The notes beneath the pieces are model-generated. The model was not told the origin of the DNA. It made no database searches and saw only the letters and a program-made list of their open reading frames with translations. Both the position numbers and the translations under genes were made by a program. Positions 8,671-18,046 of a DNA stretch of 64,000 nucleotides are shown here, in pieces. Position 1 is the first letter of the stretch. Each line of letters opens with the position of its first letter. The DNA comes from Corynebacterium phocae. Lineage in GTDB: Bacteria > Actinomycetota > Actinomycetes > Mycobacteriales > Mycobacteriaceae. The stretch spans positions 1-64,000 of the forward strand of contig NZ_VXKJ01000045.1 in assembly GCF_008693075.1 (NCBI RefSeq). The letters run 5' to 3'.

Positions 8671-9810
8671 TTAGGACTCGGCTGAGGCTGTGGCTGTGGC
8701 TGCGGCCTCAGCTTCCGACTGCTCCTGCATACGCCAGCGGATACCGGCCTCCAGGAACGCGTCCAAGTCCCCGTCCAAGACCTTGGACGGGTCCCCTACC
8801 TCAAGCCCCGTGCGCAGATCTTTGACCAGCTGGTAGGGGTGCAGGACGTAGTTGCGCATCTGGTTGCCCCAGGAGGCGTTGCCGCCCGCGCCCAAAGCGT
8901 CCATCTCCGCGCGCTCTTCTTGGCGCTTTCGCTCCAGCAGTTTAGCCTGCAGCACCCGCATGGCAGAGGCCTTGTTCTGAATCTGCGATTTCTCATTCTG
9001 ACAAGTCACCACAATGCCGGTGGGCACGTGGGTTAGGCGCACCGCGGAGTCGGTGGTATTCACCGACTGCCCGCCCGGTCCGGAGGAACGGTAGACATCC
9101 ACGCGCACCTCAGAGTCCGGGATATCAATGGAGTCTGTTTGCTCCACCACCGGTAGCACCTCCACCTCCGCGAAGGACGTCTGGCGGCGCGCCTGGTTAT
9201 CAAAGGGGGAAATGCGCACCAGCCGGTGAGCCCCCTGCTCCACGGAAAGCTGGCCGTACATATATTCCCCGTGCACCACAAAGGTCGCGGACTTAATGCC
9301 GGCTTCCTCCGCGTAGGAGACGTCATAGACCTCTACTTTAAGGCCCTTTTTCTCTGCCCACCGGGTGTACATGCGCATGAGCATCTCCGCCCAGTCCGCC
9401 GCGTCCACGCCGCCCGCGCCGGAGCGGATGCTCACCACGGCCTCGCGCTCATCGTATTCCCCGGAGAGCATGGTGGTAACCTCCAGCGCCTCAATGGCCG
9501 CCTTAAGCTCCGCCAGTTCCTCATCCGCCAAGGAGGTGTCCCCGTCTTCTTCCTCCGCCAGCTCATACATGACTGGCATATCCTCTACCCGGCCCCGCAG
9601 TGCGGCGAGTTTACGGATTTTTGCCTGGGCGGCAGATAATGCGGTGGTGACCTTCTGGGCATTGGCAGGATCATCCCACAAACTGGGGTCCCCGGCCTTG
9701 TCTTCAAGCTCGCGAACTTTCTCCGCTAGAGCGGCCGGATCCATGACCTTCTCAATCGAGGTCAGGGTGGCGTCTAGTTGTGAAATTGTCTCTTGAGTCT
9801 CAGGGCGCAT
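8671..9810 (-). CDS. prfB: Peptide chain release factor 2
   Basis: Terminates translation at UGA/UAA. Start at ATG 9810 ([11 protein letters not shown]) gives 379 aa, the normal length; the frame extends to 9957 without family-like sequence. The GGQ loop occurs as [12 protein letters not shown] and the SPF specificity motif as [11 protein letters not shown]. The gene is one continuous frame, so the programmed +1 frameshift known from the E. coli gene is absent. The ATG has no clear ribosome site and lies eight bases after a TAGACT box, suggesting a leaderless transcript. Divergent from the phosphatase pair. Confidence 0.97.
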   Translation of the reverse strand: MRPETQETISQLDATLTSIEKVMDPAALAEKVRELEDKAGDPSLWDDPANAQKVTTALSAAQAKIRKLAALRGRVEDMPVMYELAEEEDGDTSLADEELAELKAAIEALEVTTMLSGEYDEREAVVSIRSGAGGVDAADWAEMLMRMYTRWAEKKGLKVEVYDVSYAEEAGIKSATFVVHGEYMYGQLSVEQGAHRLVRISPFDNQARRQTSFAEVEVLPVVEQTDSIDIPDSEVRVDVYRSSGPGGQSVNTTDSAVRLTHVPTGIVVTCQNEKSQIQNKASAMRVLQAKLLERKRQEERAEMDALGAGGNASWGNQMRNYVLHPYQLVKDLRTGLEVGDPSKVLDGDLDAFLEAGIRWRMQEQSEAEAAATATASAES

Positions 9811-9870
9811 AGGGCCTAAGTCTAGCCCTCCGATTAGCCTTGCCCAAGATTTAGGGCCACAATTAGTGTT

Positions 9871-10695
9871 ATGAGTACCAAGCCCTCTTTGGAAGAGATG
9901 ATTTCCGCACTGGCCAAGACCTTCATGGTGGCCCACGTGGATGACACTGACGCCCACCTAGCCCAAGCGCTGGTCTATAACGCCGGCCGCCTGGCCTGGC
10001 GCCTGCGCGAACAGGGCCTAGACGTTGACCAAAAGACCTCCGTGTCTGACGTGGTTACCGACGCCGACCGCGCGGCGGAGTTGTTTGTCTCCAGCGTCCT
10101 AGAAGCGCTGCGCGCCCAAGACGGGATTGTGGGGGAAGAAGGGGCTTCCCGCCCCAGTGAATCCGGCCGCGTGTGGCACATCGACCCGGTGGATGGGACT
10201 TACAACTTTGCCTCGGGTTCCGATTACTGGTGCAGCGCGCTCTCCCTTTCCGATGCCACCGGTGTCACCCTTGGTGCCGTCCACCGGCCGGCCATGGGCT
10301 ATACCTGGTTCGGTGGGAAAGACTTCCCCACCACTCGCGATGGCCAGCCCGTGCGCGTGCAATCCGGGGGCGCGGATGAGCTATGCCTATCTACCTACCT
10401 GCACCCCACCTCCCTGGCGAACCCAAACATCCGCAGCGTATGGCAAAGTGTGGCGGAAGAATTTGCCACCGTGCGCATGCTTGGCGCAGGGTCGGTTGAC
10501 CTCTCCGGAGTAGCAGACGGCACCTGGGGGGCGTGGATGCAACACTCGGTGGCGGACTGGGACTGGCTTCCGGGCAAAGCCCTGGTTGAGGCCGCTGGCG
10601 GAATGACGGCTAAGCTAGAAAAAGGCGGCGTTGAATGGTGCATTGCCGGTAACGCTGACGCTGTGGCCCACATTAAGGAGAAATTCAATGGGTAA
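9871..10695 (+). CDS. Inositol monophosphatase family protein
   Basis: Mg2+-dependent phosphatase of the IMPase/FBPase fold, 274 aa. Metal-binding motifs in order: the acidic TDADRAAE near residue 70, EEGA, the family core [14 protein letters not shown] (usual WxIDPxDGTxNF) and near the C-terminus [18 protein letters not shown]. It overlaps the next phosphatase gene by 8 bases, so the two are coupled. In C. glutamicum the equivalent gene lies beside prfB and hisN. Substrate is uncertain: inositol phosphate or another sugar phosphate is plausible. Confidence 0.88.
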   Translation: MSTKPSLEEMISALAKTFMVAHVDDTDAHLAQALVYNAGRLAWRLREQGLDVDQKTSVSDVVTDADRAAELFVSSVLEALRAQDGIVGEEGASRPSESGRVWHIDPVDGTYNFASGSDYWCSALSLSDATGVTLGAVHRPAMGYTWFGGKDFPTTRDGQPVRVQSGGADELCLSTYLHPTSLANPNIRSVWQSVAEEFATVRMLGAGSVDLSGVADGTWGAWMQHSVADWDWLPGKALVEAAGGMTAKLEKGGVEWCIAGNADAVAHIKEKFNG

Positions 10696-11506
10696 GTACA
10701 AAGAAGACTTAGGCTTAGCGCTGGAACTGGCGGGAATGTCCGACCAACTGACTATGAGCCGCTTTGAGGCCACAGATCTCTCGGTTAAATCCAAAGTGGA
10801 CATGACTCCGGTCACGGACGCGGACTTAGCCTGTGAGAAAATGCTCCGCGAGGAGCTGGCTAAGGCACGGCCAAAAGACACCATTTTAGGCGAAGAATTT
10901 GGCGGTGACGCCACCCCGGAAGGCCGCCAGTGGGTTATAGACCCCATTGACGGGACCAAGAACTTTGTACGCGGCGTGCCGGTGTGGGCAACGTTGATTG
11001 CCCTGTTAGAGGACGGCGAGCCCATCGTTGCCGTCATCTCCGCCCCTGCCATGCGCCGGCGCTGGTTTGCCTGCAAGAACTCCGGGGCTTTCCGGCTCTT
11101 TGGGGGCGAACCCCGCCGCCTGCGCGTCTCCCAGGTGGAAACCATTGAGGAAGCCTCTATTGCCATGTCTTCCCTCGAGGGGTGGAAAGAACGCGGGCTC
11201 CGCAAAGAATTCTTGGAGCTTACCGACAGCGCCTGGCGCCTGCGTGGCTTCGGCGATTTCTGGAATTACTGCCTCCTGGCAGAGGGCGCGGTAGACGTAG
11301 CACTTGAGCCCGAGGTCTCCCTGTGGGACCTAGCCGCCCCCTACCTGCTGGTCACAGAAGCCGGCGGCCAGTTCACCAGCCTTGACGGAGAAAACACCCC
11401 AGATGGGGGTTCGGCCGTAGCCACCAACGGCCGCTTACAAGACGCCGTCCTGGGATACTTTAATTCTCCCGCCACCGCAGTCCGCCAGACTGAGGTCCCC
11501 ACCTAG
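10688..11506 (+). CDS. hisN: Histidinol-phosphatase (IMPase-type HisN)
   Basis: Probably dephosphorylates L-histidinol phosphate in histidine synthesis. ATG 10688 ([19 protein letters not shown]) is used because the frame upstream to 10631 lies inside the previous gene. 272 aa. Motifs: [35 protein letters not shown] and [17 protein letters not shown], the metal sites of the family. The assignment as hisN rests on similarity to the corynebacterial and actinobacterial HisN pattern and on its place next to an IMPase gene and prfB; another IMPase substrate cannot be ruled out. A strong hairpin follows. Confidence 0.82.
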   Translation: MGKYKEDLGLALELAGMSDQLTMSRFEATDLSVKSKVDMTPVTDADLACEKMLREELAKARPKDTILGEEFGGDATPEGRQWVIDPIDGTKNFVRGVPVWATLIALLEDGEPIVAVISAPAMRRRWFACKNSGAFRLFGGEPRRLRVSQVETIEEASIAMSSLEGWKERGLRKEFLELTDSAWRLRGFGDFWNYCLLAEGAVDVALEPEVSLWDLAAPYLLVTEAGGQFTSLDGENTPDGGSAVATNGRLQDAVLGYFNSPATAVRQTEVPT

Positions 11507-11528
11507 GCACCGGCGCACGCACAGCGTT

Positions 11529-11573
11529 AAAAAGCGCGCAACCTCCAACAATCTTCGGAAGTTGCGCGCTTTT
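11529..11573. terminator. Bidirectional terminator between hisN and the S1 protease gene
   Basis: AAAAAGCGCGCAAC at 11529-11542 pairs with GTTGCGCGCTTTT at 11561-11573, with A and T runs on both sides. It sits between two convergent genes, so it can end transcription from both strands. Confidence 0.9.
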
Positions 11574-11613
11574 GCAGTGATTTCCGCCTTGTAGGGCGGA
11601 GTAAGCGTTGGGC

Positions 11614-12765
11614 TTAGCGTGACCCAGCGAGTGTGAACCCGGCACCCGGACCGCCACGGCGGTTAAGATCCGCGAGGACGGTGTCCATGTTGTTGGCCTC
11701 GGTTGGAGAATGCAGTATGCCCTGCCACGGGGTGCGGCATGGCAGGTTCCCCAGGCCGCCGGTTACGGCACCCACAACACGGCCGTCTTTAAACAGCGGC
11801 GCTCCGGAATCCCCTGCCATTGCGCACACATGGTTGAGGTGAGCCGTGCGCTCGTGGATAAAGACCACGCCGCAGGTGGTGCCAGTGGCCACGCCGCGCT
11901 TGCAGGTGTAATCGCCCGGCTTGATGCCACCGCCCAGCTTCCATGCCCGGACTCCGTCGTACTCGTTGGAGATCTCCGCTTTGTCATCGAATTCAATGAC
12001 GGCATAATCGAGCTTGGTGTTGCGCGCCACGACCTTGCCCGAGGGGCCAATGGGCCAGGAGTCAGCAGAGACTACCTCAGCGCCAACATCACCACAATGC
12101 CCGGCGGTAAGTCCAACCTTGCGCCCAGCGGAGTCAGTTCCCGCAGCAGTTAGTGTGCACATCATGTCCCCGCCTACGAACAGCGGTGTCCCGGGGCCGT
12201 ACAGCGAGTGCTCGCGTGCCATAGCCTCATGGGATTCCTCCGGCGTGCGGGGGGCGTCAAAGTAAGACCCGGGAACGCGGCGCAGGACGAAATCGGCGTT
12301 GGGTTTCATGGCTGCCAGCTTGCTAAAGCCGTCGTTTTTCCACACGTAATTGGGGTCCACCAACAGCGGCGCAGGCCCTGATTGGGTGAGCCTTTCCAGC
12401 TGCTGCACCACCCCGCCACGTCCGCCGGCCGGGGGGAGGCCCGCCTGGGCCACCACGGTGGCAAAATCCTGGCGTGCCGGTTCCGGCAAGGCGGAATCAA
12501 TGGAATTGATAGCCTGCGCTACCCCGTCATCCACCGCCGCCTGCAGCTGCTGGACGGCCTGCTCGGCGCGTTGGACATCGTGGGAGGGCAGGTCTATTCC
12601 TACTTTTTCCAAGTCACTGGCCACCTGCTGGACCAATGCAGCGGGATGAGGGGGCGGTGCCTCCTGGGCACTCGCTGCGGGCGCGGCAAACAAGAAAGCG
12701 CCCACAAAAGCAGAGCCAAACAGAAACTTCTTAGACGGTTTCTGAAGACGCGGTATTCGCAGCAT
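11614..12765 (-). CDS. Secreted trypsin-like serine protease (S1 family)
   Basis: Exported protein of 383 aa. Signal peptide of about 33 residues (FLFGSAFVGAFLFAAPAASAQ), then a roughly 100-residue helical pro-region, then a chymotrypsin-fold domain. The catalytic triad is visible: His in GLTAGHCGD, Asp in KLDYAVIEFDD and Ser in MAGDSGAPLF; paired Cys (CTLTA/GHC, CKRG/TTCG, CAMA/PC) fit disulfides. ATG start at 12765 with AAGGGA about 12 bases upstream. Related genes occur in many corynebacteria. The target is unknown; a 33-bp inverted repeat lies 60 bases upstream. Confidence 0.88.
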   Translation of the reverse strand: MLRIPRLQKPSKKFLFGSAFVGAFLFAAPAASAQEAPPPHPAALVQQVASDLEKVGIDLPSHDVQRAEQAVQQLQAAVDDGVAQAINSIDSALPEPARQDFATVVAQAGLPPAGGRGGVVQQLERLTQSGPAPLLVDPNYVWKNDGFSKLAAMKPNADFVLRRVPGSYFDAPRTPEESHEAMAREHSLYGPGTPLFVGGDMMCTLTAAGTDSAGRKVGLTAGHCGDVGAEVVSADSWPIGPSGKVVARNTKLDYAVIEFDDKAEISNEYDGVRAWKLGGGIKPGDYTCKRGVATGTTCGVVFIHERTAHLNHVCAMAGDSGAPLFKDGRVVGAVTGGLGNLPCRTPWQGILHSPTEANNMDTVLADLNRRGGPGAGFTLAGSR

Positions 12766-12824
12766 TAAACATACATCCCTTTACTTAAAATCTAGAGCGA
12801 AATTATTGAACCTGACTATCTTCG

Positions 12825-12857
12825 CACGCGTGGCACTTGTTATTAGTGCGACGCGTG
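12825..12857. repeat. 33-bp inverted repeat upstream of the serine protease gene
   Basis: CACGCGTGGCAC at 12825-12836 pairs with GTGCGACGCGTG at 12846-12857 at 11 of 12 positions around a 9-base loop. It lies about 60 bases before the protease start and 66 bases beyond the PhoD-like stop. No T-run follows on the minus strand, so it is either a weak terminator of the phosphatase gene or an operator for the protease promoter. Confidence 0.6.
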
Positions 12858-12922
12858 TGAGTGTGTCCAACACGTTACCAATTCTCCAGACAACGGGTAC
12901 CCCCGTTAGACCAATTTGCGCA

Positions 12923-14596
12923 TTATTGCGTAAATCCGCGCCCCGGCACCCAGGTTTTCTCCGCCCCGACGTACACGGTGGCCTGCGGATCTTCCACATT
13001 AGATACTCGCAGATAGGAAAAATTCACCACATCGGGTTCCATTTCCACCACGGCGTAGCCGTGAGCGTCATAGTCTAAGTGCTTGACGGTGGGATTGGCC
13101 CCGCGGATAGCGTCTTCCACGAGAAGCGAGGTGCTGTTGTCCTCCGGATGATAGATGCCGGTGTAGCTGGTCAAAATCTCATCAATATTCGGCGCGCTAA
13201 TGGAGGTAGTTACTACCTCAGCTGCCACTTCCTTGCCGTCCAAGCGGATGGAGTTTGCCCACTCAGAGTGGATATCCCCGGTAACAAACAGGGTATTGCC
13301 ATCCCGGGCGGCCACCTGCTCCAACAGCCGCCGGCGGTCTGCGTCAAAGCCATCCCATTGGTCAAGGTTGATGGGGTTTCCTGTGGTGGAGGCACGGATG
13401 GCAGTTATGGCGGCATTGGCGTCTTCATTACCGGGCAAAGTGAGGATACGCATGGGGCCTATCATCACGGAGTTTCCCAGCACCGCCCAGCGCGCCGGCG
13501 TAGTGGCAAGAATGTTGGAAACCCACTGGAATTGTTCACTTCCCATCATGGTGCGCTCCGAACCTCCAAGATGCGCGTCCCGGTAGGACCGCAAATCCAT
13601 CATGGTCAGCTCCATCAACTGCCCAAAGCGGAAACTACGGTAGAGGTGCCCTTGCTCAGATACCTGGGCCGCACGGACCGGCATCCATTCCAGATACGCT
13701 TGCAGCGCCTGGCTGTAGCGTTTGGGCCAGGTGCCCTCCACCTCTCCGTCAGTGTGGTTTTCCGCGCCTGCGCGCCAGGAGTCATTGGCGGATTCATGGT
13801 CATCCCAGGTCACCACCCACGGTGCGGCGGCGTGTGCAGCCTGCAGGTGTGAGTCCGTGCGGTAGCGCCCGTAGCGGATCCGGTAGTCCTCCAAAGTCAC
13901 GATTTCCCAGGATGGATGGTGCGGCCGCGCTATCCCGGACTTTCCCGCGTATTCCCCGCTGGCGTACTCATAGATGTAGTCTCCTAAAAACACCACCAAG
14001 TCTATGTCTCCCGCCTGCGCGCGCTGGGCCATGTCCAGGTAGGCGCAGAAGTAGCCGGATTCGTAGTTGGCGCACGAGGCTATGGCGAATGAAAGAGCGC
14101 GCACGTCCGCATCAAAAGCCGGCGCCGTCTTGGTCCGGCCCACCGGCGACACCGCCCCGGCCAGCGCCCCATTTAAGGTCCGGAAGCGGTAGAAATACAC
14201 CTCCCCAGGTTCTAGACCAAATGGGTCAACGTGCACGGTGTGGTCCTCACGCGCGCTGGCTGTCACCGTTCCGGTGGATACCAGCGAGCGAAACTCCGGA
14301 TCTTGAGAGACCTCCCACTCCAGCTCTATGTCTTCGCCCAAACCGGAGCCCGGCAGCGCGTCCCGCTCCGGGGTCACCCGCGTCCACAAAACCACCGACG
14401 TGGGCAGCGGATCTCCCGATGCCACCCCATGCAAGAAAGGCAATTCCGCCCCGGTTGACTGGTTATAGGCTTCCAACGGACTGAGGCGCTGTTGGCCGTT
14501 GTGGGCCAGGGAGATACCACTGGCGGCAAGGGCGGCCCCGCCAGCTGTGGCTGCGCCCAGGCGGAGGACATTTCTGCGGGAAGAAGTATTTTTCAC
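12923..14596 (-). CDS. phoD: PhoD-like alkaline phosphatase, Tat-exported
   Basis: Secreted phosphodiesterase/phosphatase that releases phosphate from organic esters. The 557-aa product begins with a twin-arginine signal (SSRRNVLRLGAATAGGAALAASG). PhoD-fold motifs: SFAIASCANYESGYF, VFLGDYIYEY, TWDDHESANDSW, LGNSVMIGPM and LFVTGDIHSEWANS, providing the Asp, His and Asn metal ligands. It is divergent from a second extracellular phosphoesterase across a 181-bp region with repeated TTCA half-sites, consistent with control by phosphate starvation (inferred). Confidence 0.92.
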   Translation of the reverse strand: MKNTSSRRNVLRLGAATAGGAALAASGISLAHNGQQRLSPLEAYNQSTGAELPFLHGVASGDPLPTSVVLWTRVTPERDALPGSGLGEDIELEWEVSQDPEFRSLVSTGTVTASAREDHTVHVDPFGLEPGEVYFYRFRTLNGALAGAVSPVGRTKTAPAFDADVRALSFAIASCANYESGYFCAYLDMAQRAQAGDIDLVVFLGDYIYEYASGEYAGKSGIARPHHPSWEIVTLEDYRIRYGRYRTDSHLQAAHAAAPWVVTWDDHESANDSWRAGAENHTDGEVEGTWPKRYSQALQAYLEWMPVRAAQVSEQGHLYRSFRFGQLMELTMMDLRSYRDAHLGGSERTMMGSEQFQWVSNILATTPARWAVLGNSVMIGPMRILTLPGNEDANAAITAIRASTTGNPINLDQWDGFDADRRRLLEQVAARDGNTLFVTGDIHSEWANSIRLDGKEVAAEVVTTSISAPNIDEILTSYTGIYHPEDNSTSLLVEDAIRGANPTVKHLDYDAHGYAVVEMEPDVVNFSYLRVSNVEDPQATVYVGAEKTWVPGRGFTQ

Positions 14597-14668
14597 ACCA
14601 GATAACTTATTCCAGCCCCGCGACTCTCACCAGTAATTTCCGCACAAAATCATAAAAGTAAGAAACTC

Positions 14669-14708
14669 TTTCAGTAAACTTCACTCATTGTTCACCGCGT
14701 TGTGGTCA
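14669..14708. promoter_or_regulatory. PHO-box-like direct repeats between two phosphatase genes
   Basis: TCA-containing half-sites (TTCAG, TTCAC, TTCACC, GGTCAA) begin at 14671, 14681, 14692 and 14706, roughly one helical turn apart. Actinobacterial PhoP/PhoR boxes are 11-bp direct repeats resembling GTTCACC. The location between divergent phosphatases (phoD-like and a PAP-like enzyme) supports this. Binding is inferred, not shown. Confidence 0.5.
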
Positions 14709-14777
14709 ACTTCTTATGCACGCCATACGGCCGGAATGCCCCCACTCTCATCACTTTCGACTGCCTAGGACCACACC

Positions 14778-16328
14778 ATGAACTTTATGTCCCGCGCCCT
14801 GCTCCCCTTGACCGTGTTCGCCGCATGTGCGGTAGGAACACCAACAATTCAGGCTCCGGCGGTAGCCGCCACCACCCCTATCTACCGGACCATCCTGCAG
14901 CCCGGCGCGCAAGAGTCCCAGGTAATAGTCAGCTGGCGCACGCGCGCGCTGGGTGCCAAAGAGGTACTGGAGTTAACCTCCCCGACCGGTGCGCTTATGA
15001 CCTTCCCCGCCGCAGAACGCGACGCCGGCGCGGTTTTCTACAAATCCAACTTTGCCACCGCCACCGGCCTGGCGGAAAATACTACCTACTCCTACCGGGT
15101 GGGCTCCCCGGACGCTGGGTGGTCCGCAACAGAGACATTCACCACCGGCAGCTTTGGCGATGATTGGTCCTTCATTGCCGTCGCAGATCCCCAGGTAGGT
15201 GTAGGGGGCCTGATTAACGCGCAGCGCGACGCCTGGCAAAACACGATAGCCACCGCGGTAGCCGAGGACCCCGACGCCAGCCTCATCTGGTCCCTAGGGG
15301 ACCAAGTGGAGGGCTGGGGTTTGCTAGAGGCCCAGTATGACGCCTTTTTTGCCGCCCCGGAAATCCGGCACATCCCCACCAACGCGTTGGTGGGCAACCA
15401 CGAGTACTACCCGTCCCAGCTGGCGCTTGGTGACTACGACGAACACTTCATCAACCCCCACCAGGCCGCGGATATCCGCGACTACTACTTTGAACGCAAC
15501 AACATCCTATTCATAGAGATTGACAGCAACCGTGATTCCGCCGCTGACATCGAGCGCCACAAGCAATTCATCCAAGCCACCATAGACGAACGCGGTGCCC
15601 ACAACGACTGGATAATCCTCGGGATGCACCACTCCTTCTACTCCCAGGGCAGCCACCACTTTGACGCCGGTGTGCAGCGCCTGCGCGCAGAGCTCTCCCC
15701 TTTCATCAGCCAGATGAACATAGACGCAGTGCTATCTGGACATGACCACATCTATACCCGCAGCCACCTGATGAACGGAACCACCCCGGTAGAACCCGCG
15801 CGGGACCCCGCCCGCGGCGACGTCTTAAACCCCAGCGACGGGGAGGTCCTATACATCACCACCACCACGGCCGGCGGCGGCAAATACTACGATTTCACCG
15901 ACCGCAACAACGTCAAGCACCCAGACGCGCGGTTTGAAAACATAGACAAGTCCCTTGAGCACGACTCCACCGCCGTGTGGCGCCAGGACTACACCGAGGA
16001 CTACATGATAGTGGAAGTAACCGAGCAGGCCCTGACCTTTACCACCTACAACGCCAATGACCCGAACGTGGTGGACAAGGTCACGCTGCGCAACCGCGAC
16101 GCCTCCTCGAACCCCGGCGGCACCACGCCCGGCGCCAGCAACCCCGGTGCCAACAACCCCGACGCCGACAACCCCGGCAGCGGCTCCACAACCAGCGAAG
16201 ACCAGCAATCCTCAGCAGGCGCCGTGATCGGAATCATCCTGGCCGTCCTAGCGCTTCTAGGAGGAGCCGGCGCGCTACTAGGGCCGCTGGCCACCAACCT
16301 GCCCGGCGTGAGGAAGTTCCTGCCATAA
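14778..16328 (+). CDS. Cell-surface metallophosphoesterase (purple acid phosphatase-like)
   Basis: Exported phosphoesterase of 516 aa. A signal peptide (about residues 1-30) is followed by a fibronectin/PAP N-terminal domain (QSQVIVSWRT region, 35-125), then the calcineurin-like catalytic domain with the five blocks IAVADPQVG, WSLGDQVEGW, LVGNHEYYP, ILGMHHSFY and SGHDHIYTRSH. A low-complexity Pro/Asn/Gly linker (repeats of NPGA/NNPDA) leads to a C-terminal membrane helix (AGAVIGIILAVLALLGGAGALLG) and a basic end, so it is anchored to the envelope with the catalytic domain outside. Probably a phosphate scavenger paired with the divergent phoD. Confidence 0.9.
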   Translation: MNFMSRALLPLTVFAACAVGTPTIQAPAVAATTPIYRTILQPGAQESQVIVSWRTRALGAKEVLELTSPTGALMTFPAAERDAGAVFYKSNFATATGLAENTTYSYRVGSPDAGWSATETFTTGSFGDDWSFIAVADPQVGVGGLINAQRDAWQNTIATAVAEDPDASLIWSLGDQVEGWGLLEAQYDAFFAAPEIRHIPTNALVGNHEYYPSQLALGDYDEHFINPHQAADIRDYYFERNNILFIEIDSNRDSAADIERHKQFIQATIDERGAHNDWIILGMHHSFYSQGSHHFDAGVQRLRAELSPFISQMNIDAVLSGHDHIYTRSHLMNGTTPVEPARDPARGDVLNPSDGEVLYITTTTAGGGKYYDFTDRNNVKHPDARFENIDKSLEHDSTAVWRQDYTEDYMIVEVTEQALTFTTYNANDPNVVDKVTLRNRDASSNPGGTTPGASNPGANNPDADNPGSGSTTSEDQQSSAGAVIGIILAVLALLGGAGALLGPLATNLPGVRKFLP

Positions 16329-16417
16329 AAATGCCGCCGCAGGGTCTATTGTTTCCCTAGCCCCTAAATTTCTTCAGCGCCCACAGGCGCTGGCTAGCGG
16401 AAGGAATCACCCACCCC

Positions 16418-18046
16418 ATGCTCGACGCGCTTATCACCAACGCCGCCATCTTGACCCAGGATTCAACCCGCCCCACCGCGCACAGCGTGGGGGTGTGGCA
16501 AGGCAAGATTGTGGCCCTCGATGACCAAGCGCAAGCACTAAAAGATCCCCGCACTGAAGTAATCGATCTGCGCGGCGCGACCCTGGTTCCAGGATTTAAT
16601 GACGTGCACACCCACTCAGTGTGGTTCGGTCAGACGCTGCGGGAGATAGATTTAAGTGGCATCGGCAGCGCGGAAGAGGTCTACGCGCTCTTGTCCGCGC
16701 ACCTGCCGGATAACCCCGGGGCCTGGGTTATCGCCTCCGGCTACCACCAAGCAGGCTTTGGAACCGCGCGCCCCACCCTGGCCGGACTAGACGCGGCCAC
16801 GGCCGGGCACCCGCTGCTCATCAAGCACAACACGGGACACTCCTACACAGTCAACTCCAACGCACTACGCCTAGCAGGAATTGACCCCTTCGCTCCCCCC
16901 GAGGTCGAGGGCGGCCGAATTAACGTGGACGCGGACGGCTACGCCACCGGCTTGCTGGATGAAAACGCCATGCGGCTCATCCAAGACGTACTCCTGCCGG
17001 AATCCCGCGACGATATCGTGGACGCCCTACACCGCGCCACCGGCCGCTACCTGGCCGAGGGCATAACCTCCGTCACCGACGCCGGTGTGGCCGGCGGCTG
17101 GATTGGCCACTCCCCACGCGAATTCGGTGACTACCAAGCAGCTTTGCAACTGGGCAAGCTCCACACCCGGGTCCAAGCCATGGTCACCATGGACGCCCTG
17201 CACACCGTGCCCGGGCACGCCCAGGACCCGGAGGTTTACACCCTGGATGCCGGGCTTCGCACCGGACTTGGTGATGACAGGCTCCAACTAGGCCCGGTGA
17301 AAATGTTCATTGACGGCTCCATGCTGGGGCGCACCGCCGCCATGACGCAGCCCTACTGCCACTGCGAACACGGCGGGTACTTCCAGGAAGATGCCGATGA
17401 CATGCGGGACAAAGCACTAGGCGCCGTGGCCGGCGGGTGGACGCTAGCCATGCACACGATTGGCGATGCCGCCATTGACCTAGGCCTAGACATCATCGAA
17501 GAAGCCAACGCGCGCTTTGGCCACCCGGTTATGCCCCACCGCCTAGAGCACGGCAGCGTGCTGCGCGCCGACCAGCTGCCCCGCCTGGCCGCTGCCGGCG
17601 TAGTGGTGTGCCCGCAACCGCGCTACATTTTTGAGCTAGGCGACCCGGTAGCGGAAGTCCTGGGCTCCGCGCGCTCGCTGCTGTCCTACCCCGGCGGCCG
17701 GCTCCTGGCGGCCGGGCTGACGCTCCCCGGTTCCTCCGACCGCCCCGTGGTGGACGGGCATCCGCTCAAGGGCATCCAATCCTTCGTGGAACGCCGCACA
17801 GCAACGGGTGCCCCCTTCGGGGAAGACCACGACAAACTCACCGTGGCGCAGGCGCTCTACGCCTTTACAGCGGGCTCTGCCGCCGCCACCGGCTGGGCCG
17901 GCCGCAAGGGGCAAATCCGGCCCGGGCAGCTCGCGGACTTCGCGGTGTTGGACCGCAACCCCCACGAGGTGCCCACCTCTGAACTGAGCGACATCCGCGT
18001 CACCCACACATTCCTGGGCGGGAAGCTGGCCTACGTCCTGCCCTGA
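16418..18046 (+). CDS. YtcJ-like metal-dependent amidohydrolase
   Basis: Predicted cytoplasmic amidohydrolase of 542 aa (amidohydrolase 3 / YtcJ group). The metal-binding HxH is in PGFNDVHTHSVW, a carboxylate or Lys ligand region in GPVKMFIDGSMLGRTAAMTQPY, His ligands in LAMHTIGDAAIDLG and PHRLEHGSVL, and the terminal Asp in PGSSDRPVVDGHPLKGIQ. The substrate is unknown for the family. It overlaps the 3' end of the Gly-rich gene on the other strand by 16 bases. Confidence 0.88.
   Translation: MLDALITNAAILTQDSTRPTAHSVGVWQGKIVALDDQAQALKDPRTEVIDLRGATLVPGFNDVHTHSVWFGQTLREIDLSGIGSAEEVYALLSAHLPDNPGAWVIASGYHQAGFGTARPTLAGLDAATAGHPLLIKHNTGHSYTVNSNALRLAGIDPFAPPEVEGGRINVDADGYATGLLDENAMRLIQDVLLPESRDDIVDALHRATGRYLAEGITSVTDAGVAGGWIGHSPREFGDYQAALQLGKLHTRVQAMVTMDALHTVPGHAQDPEVYTLDAGLRTGLGDDRLQLGPVKMFIDGSMLGRTAAMTQPYCHCEHGGYFQEDADDMRDKALGAVAGGWTLAMHTIGDAAIDLGLDIIEEANARFGHPVMPHRLEHGSVLRADQLPRLAAAGVVVCPQPRYIFELGDPVAEVLGSARSLLSYPGGRLLAAGLTLPGSSDRPVVDGHPLKGIQSFVERRTATGAPFGEDHDKLTVAQALYAFTAGSAAATGWAGRKGQIRPGQLADFAVLDRNPHEVPTSELSDIRVTHTFLGGKLAYVLP

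Noticed and set aside
13079-13852. Long plus-strand open frame (257 codons) opposite phoD
   Set aside because: It mirrors the strongly coding PhoD gene; high GC codon bias makes antisense frames open. No ribosome site or family motif.
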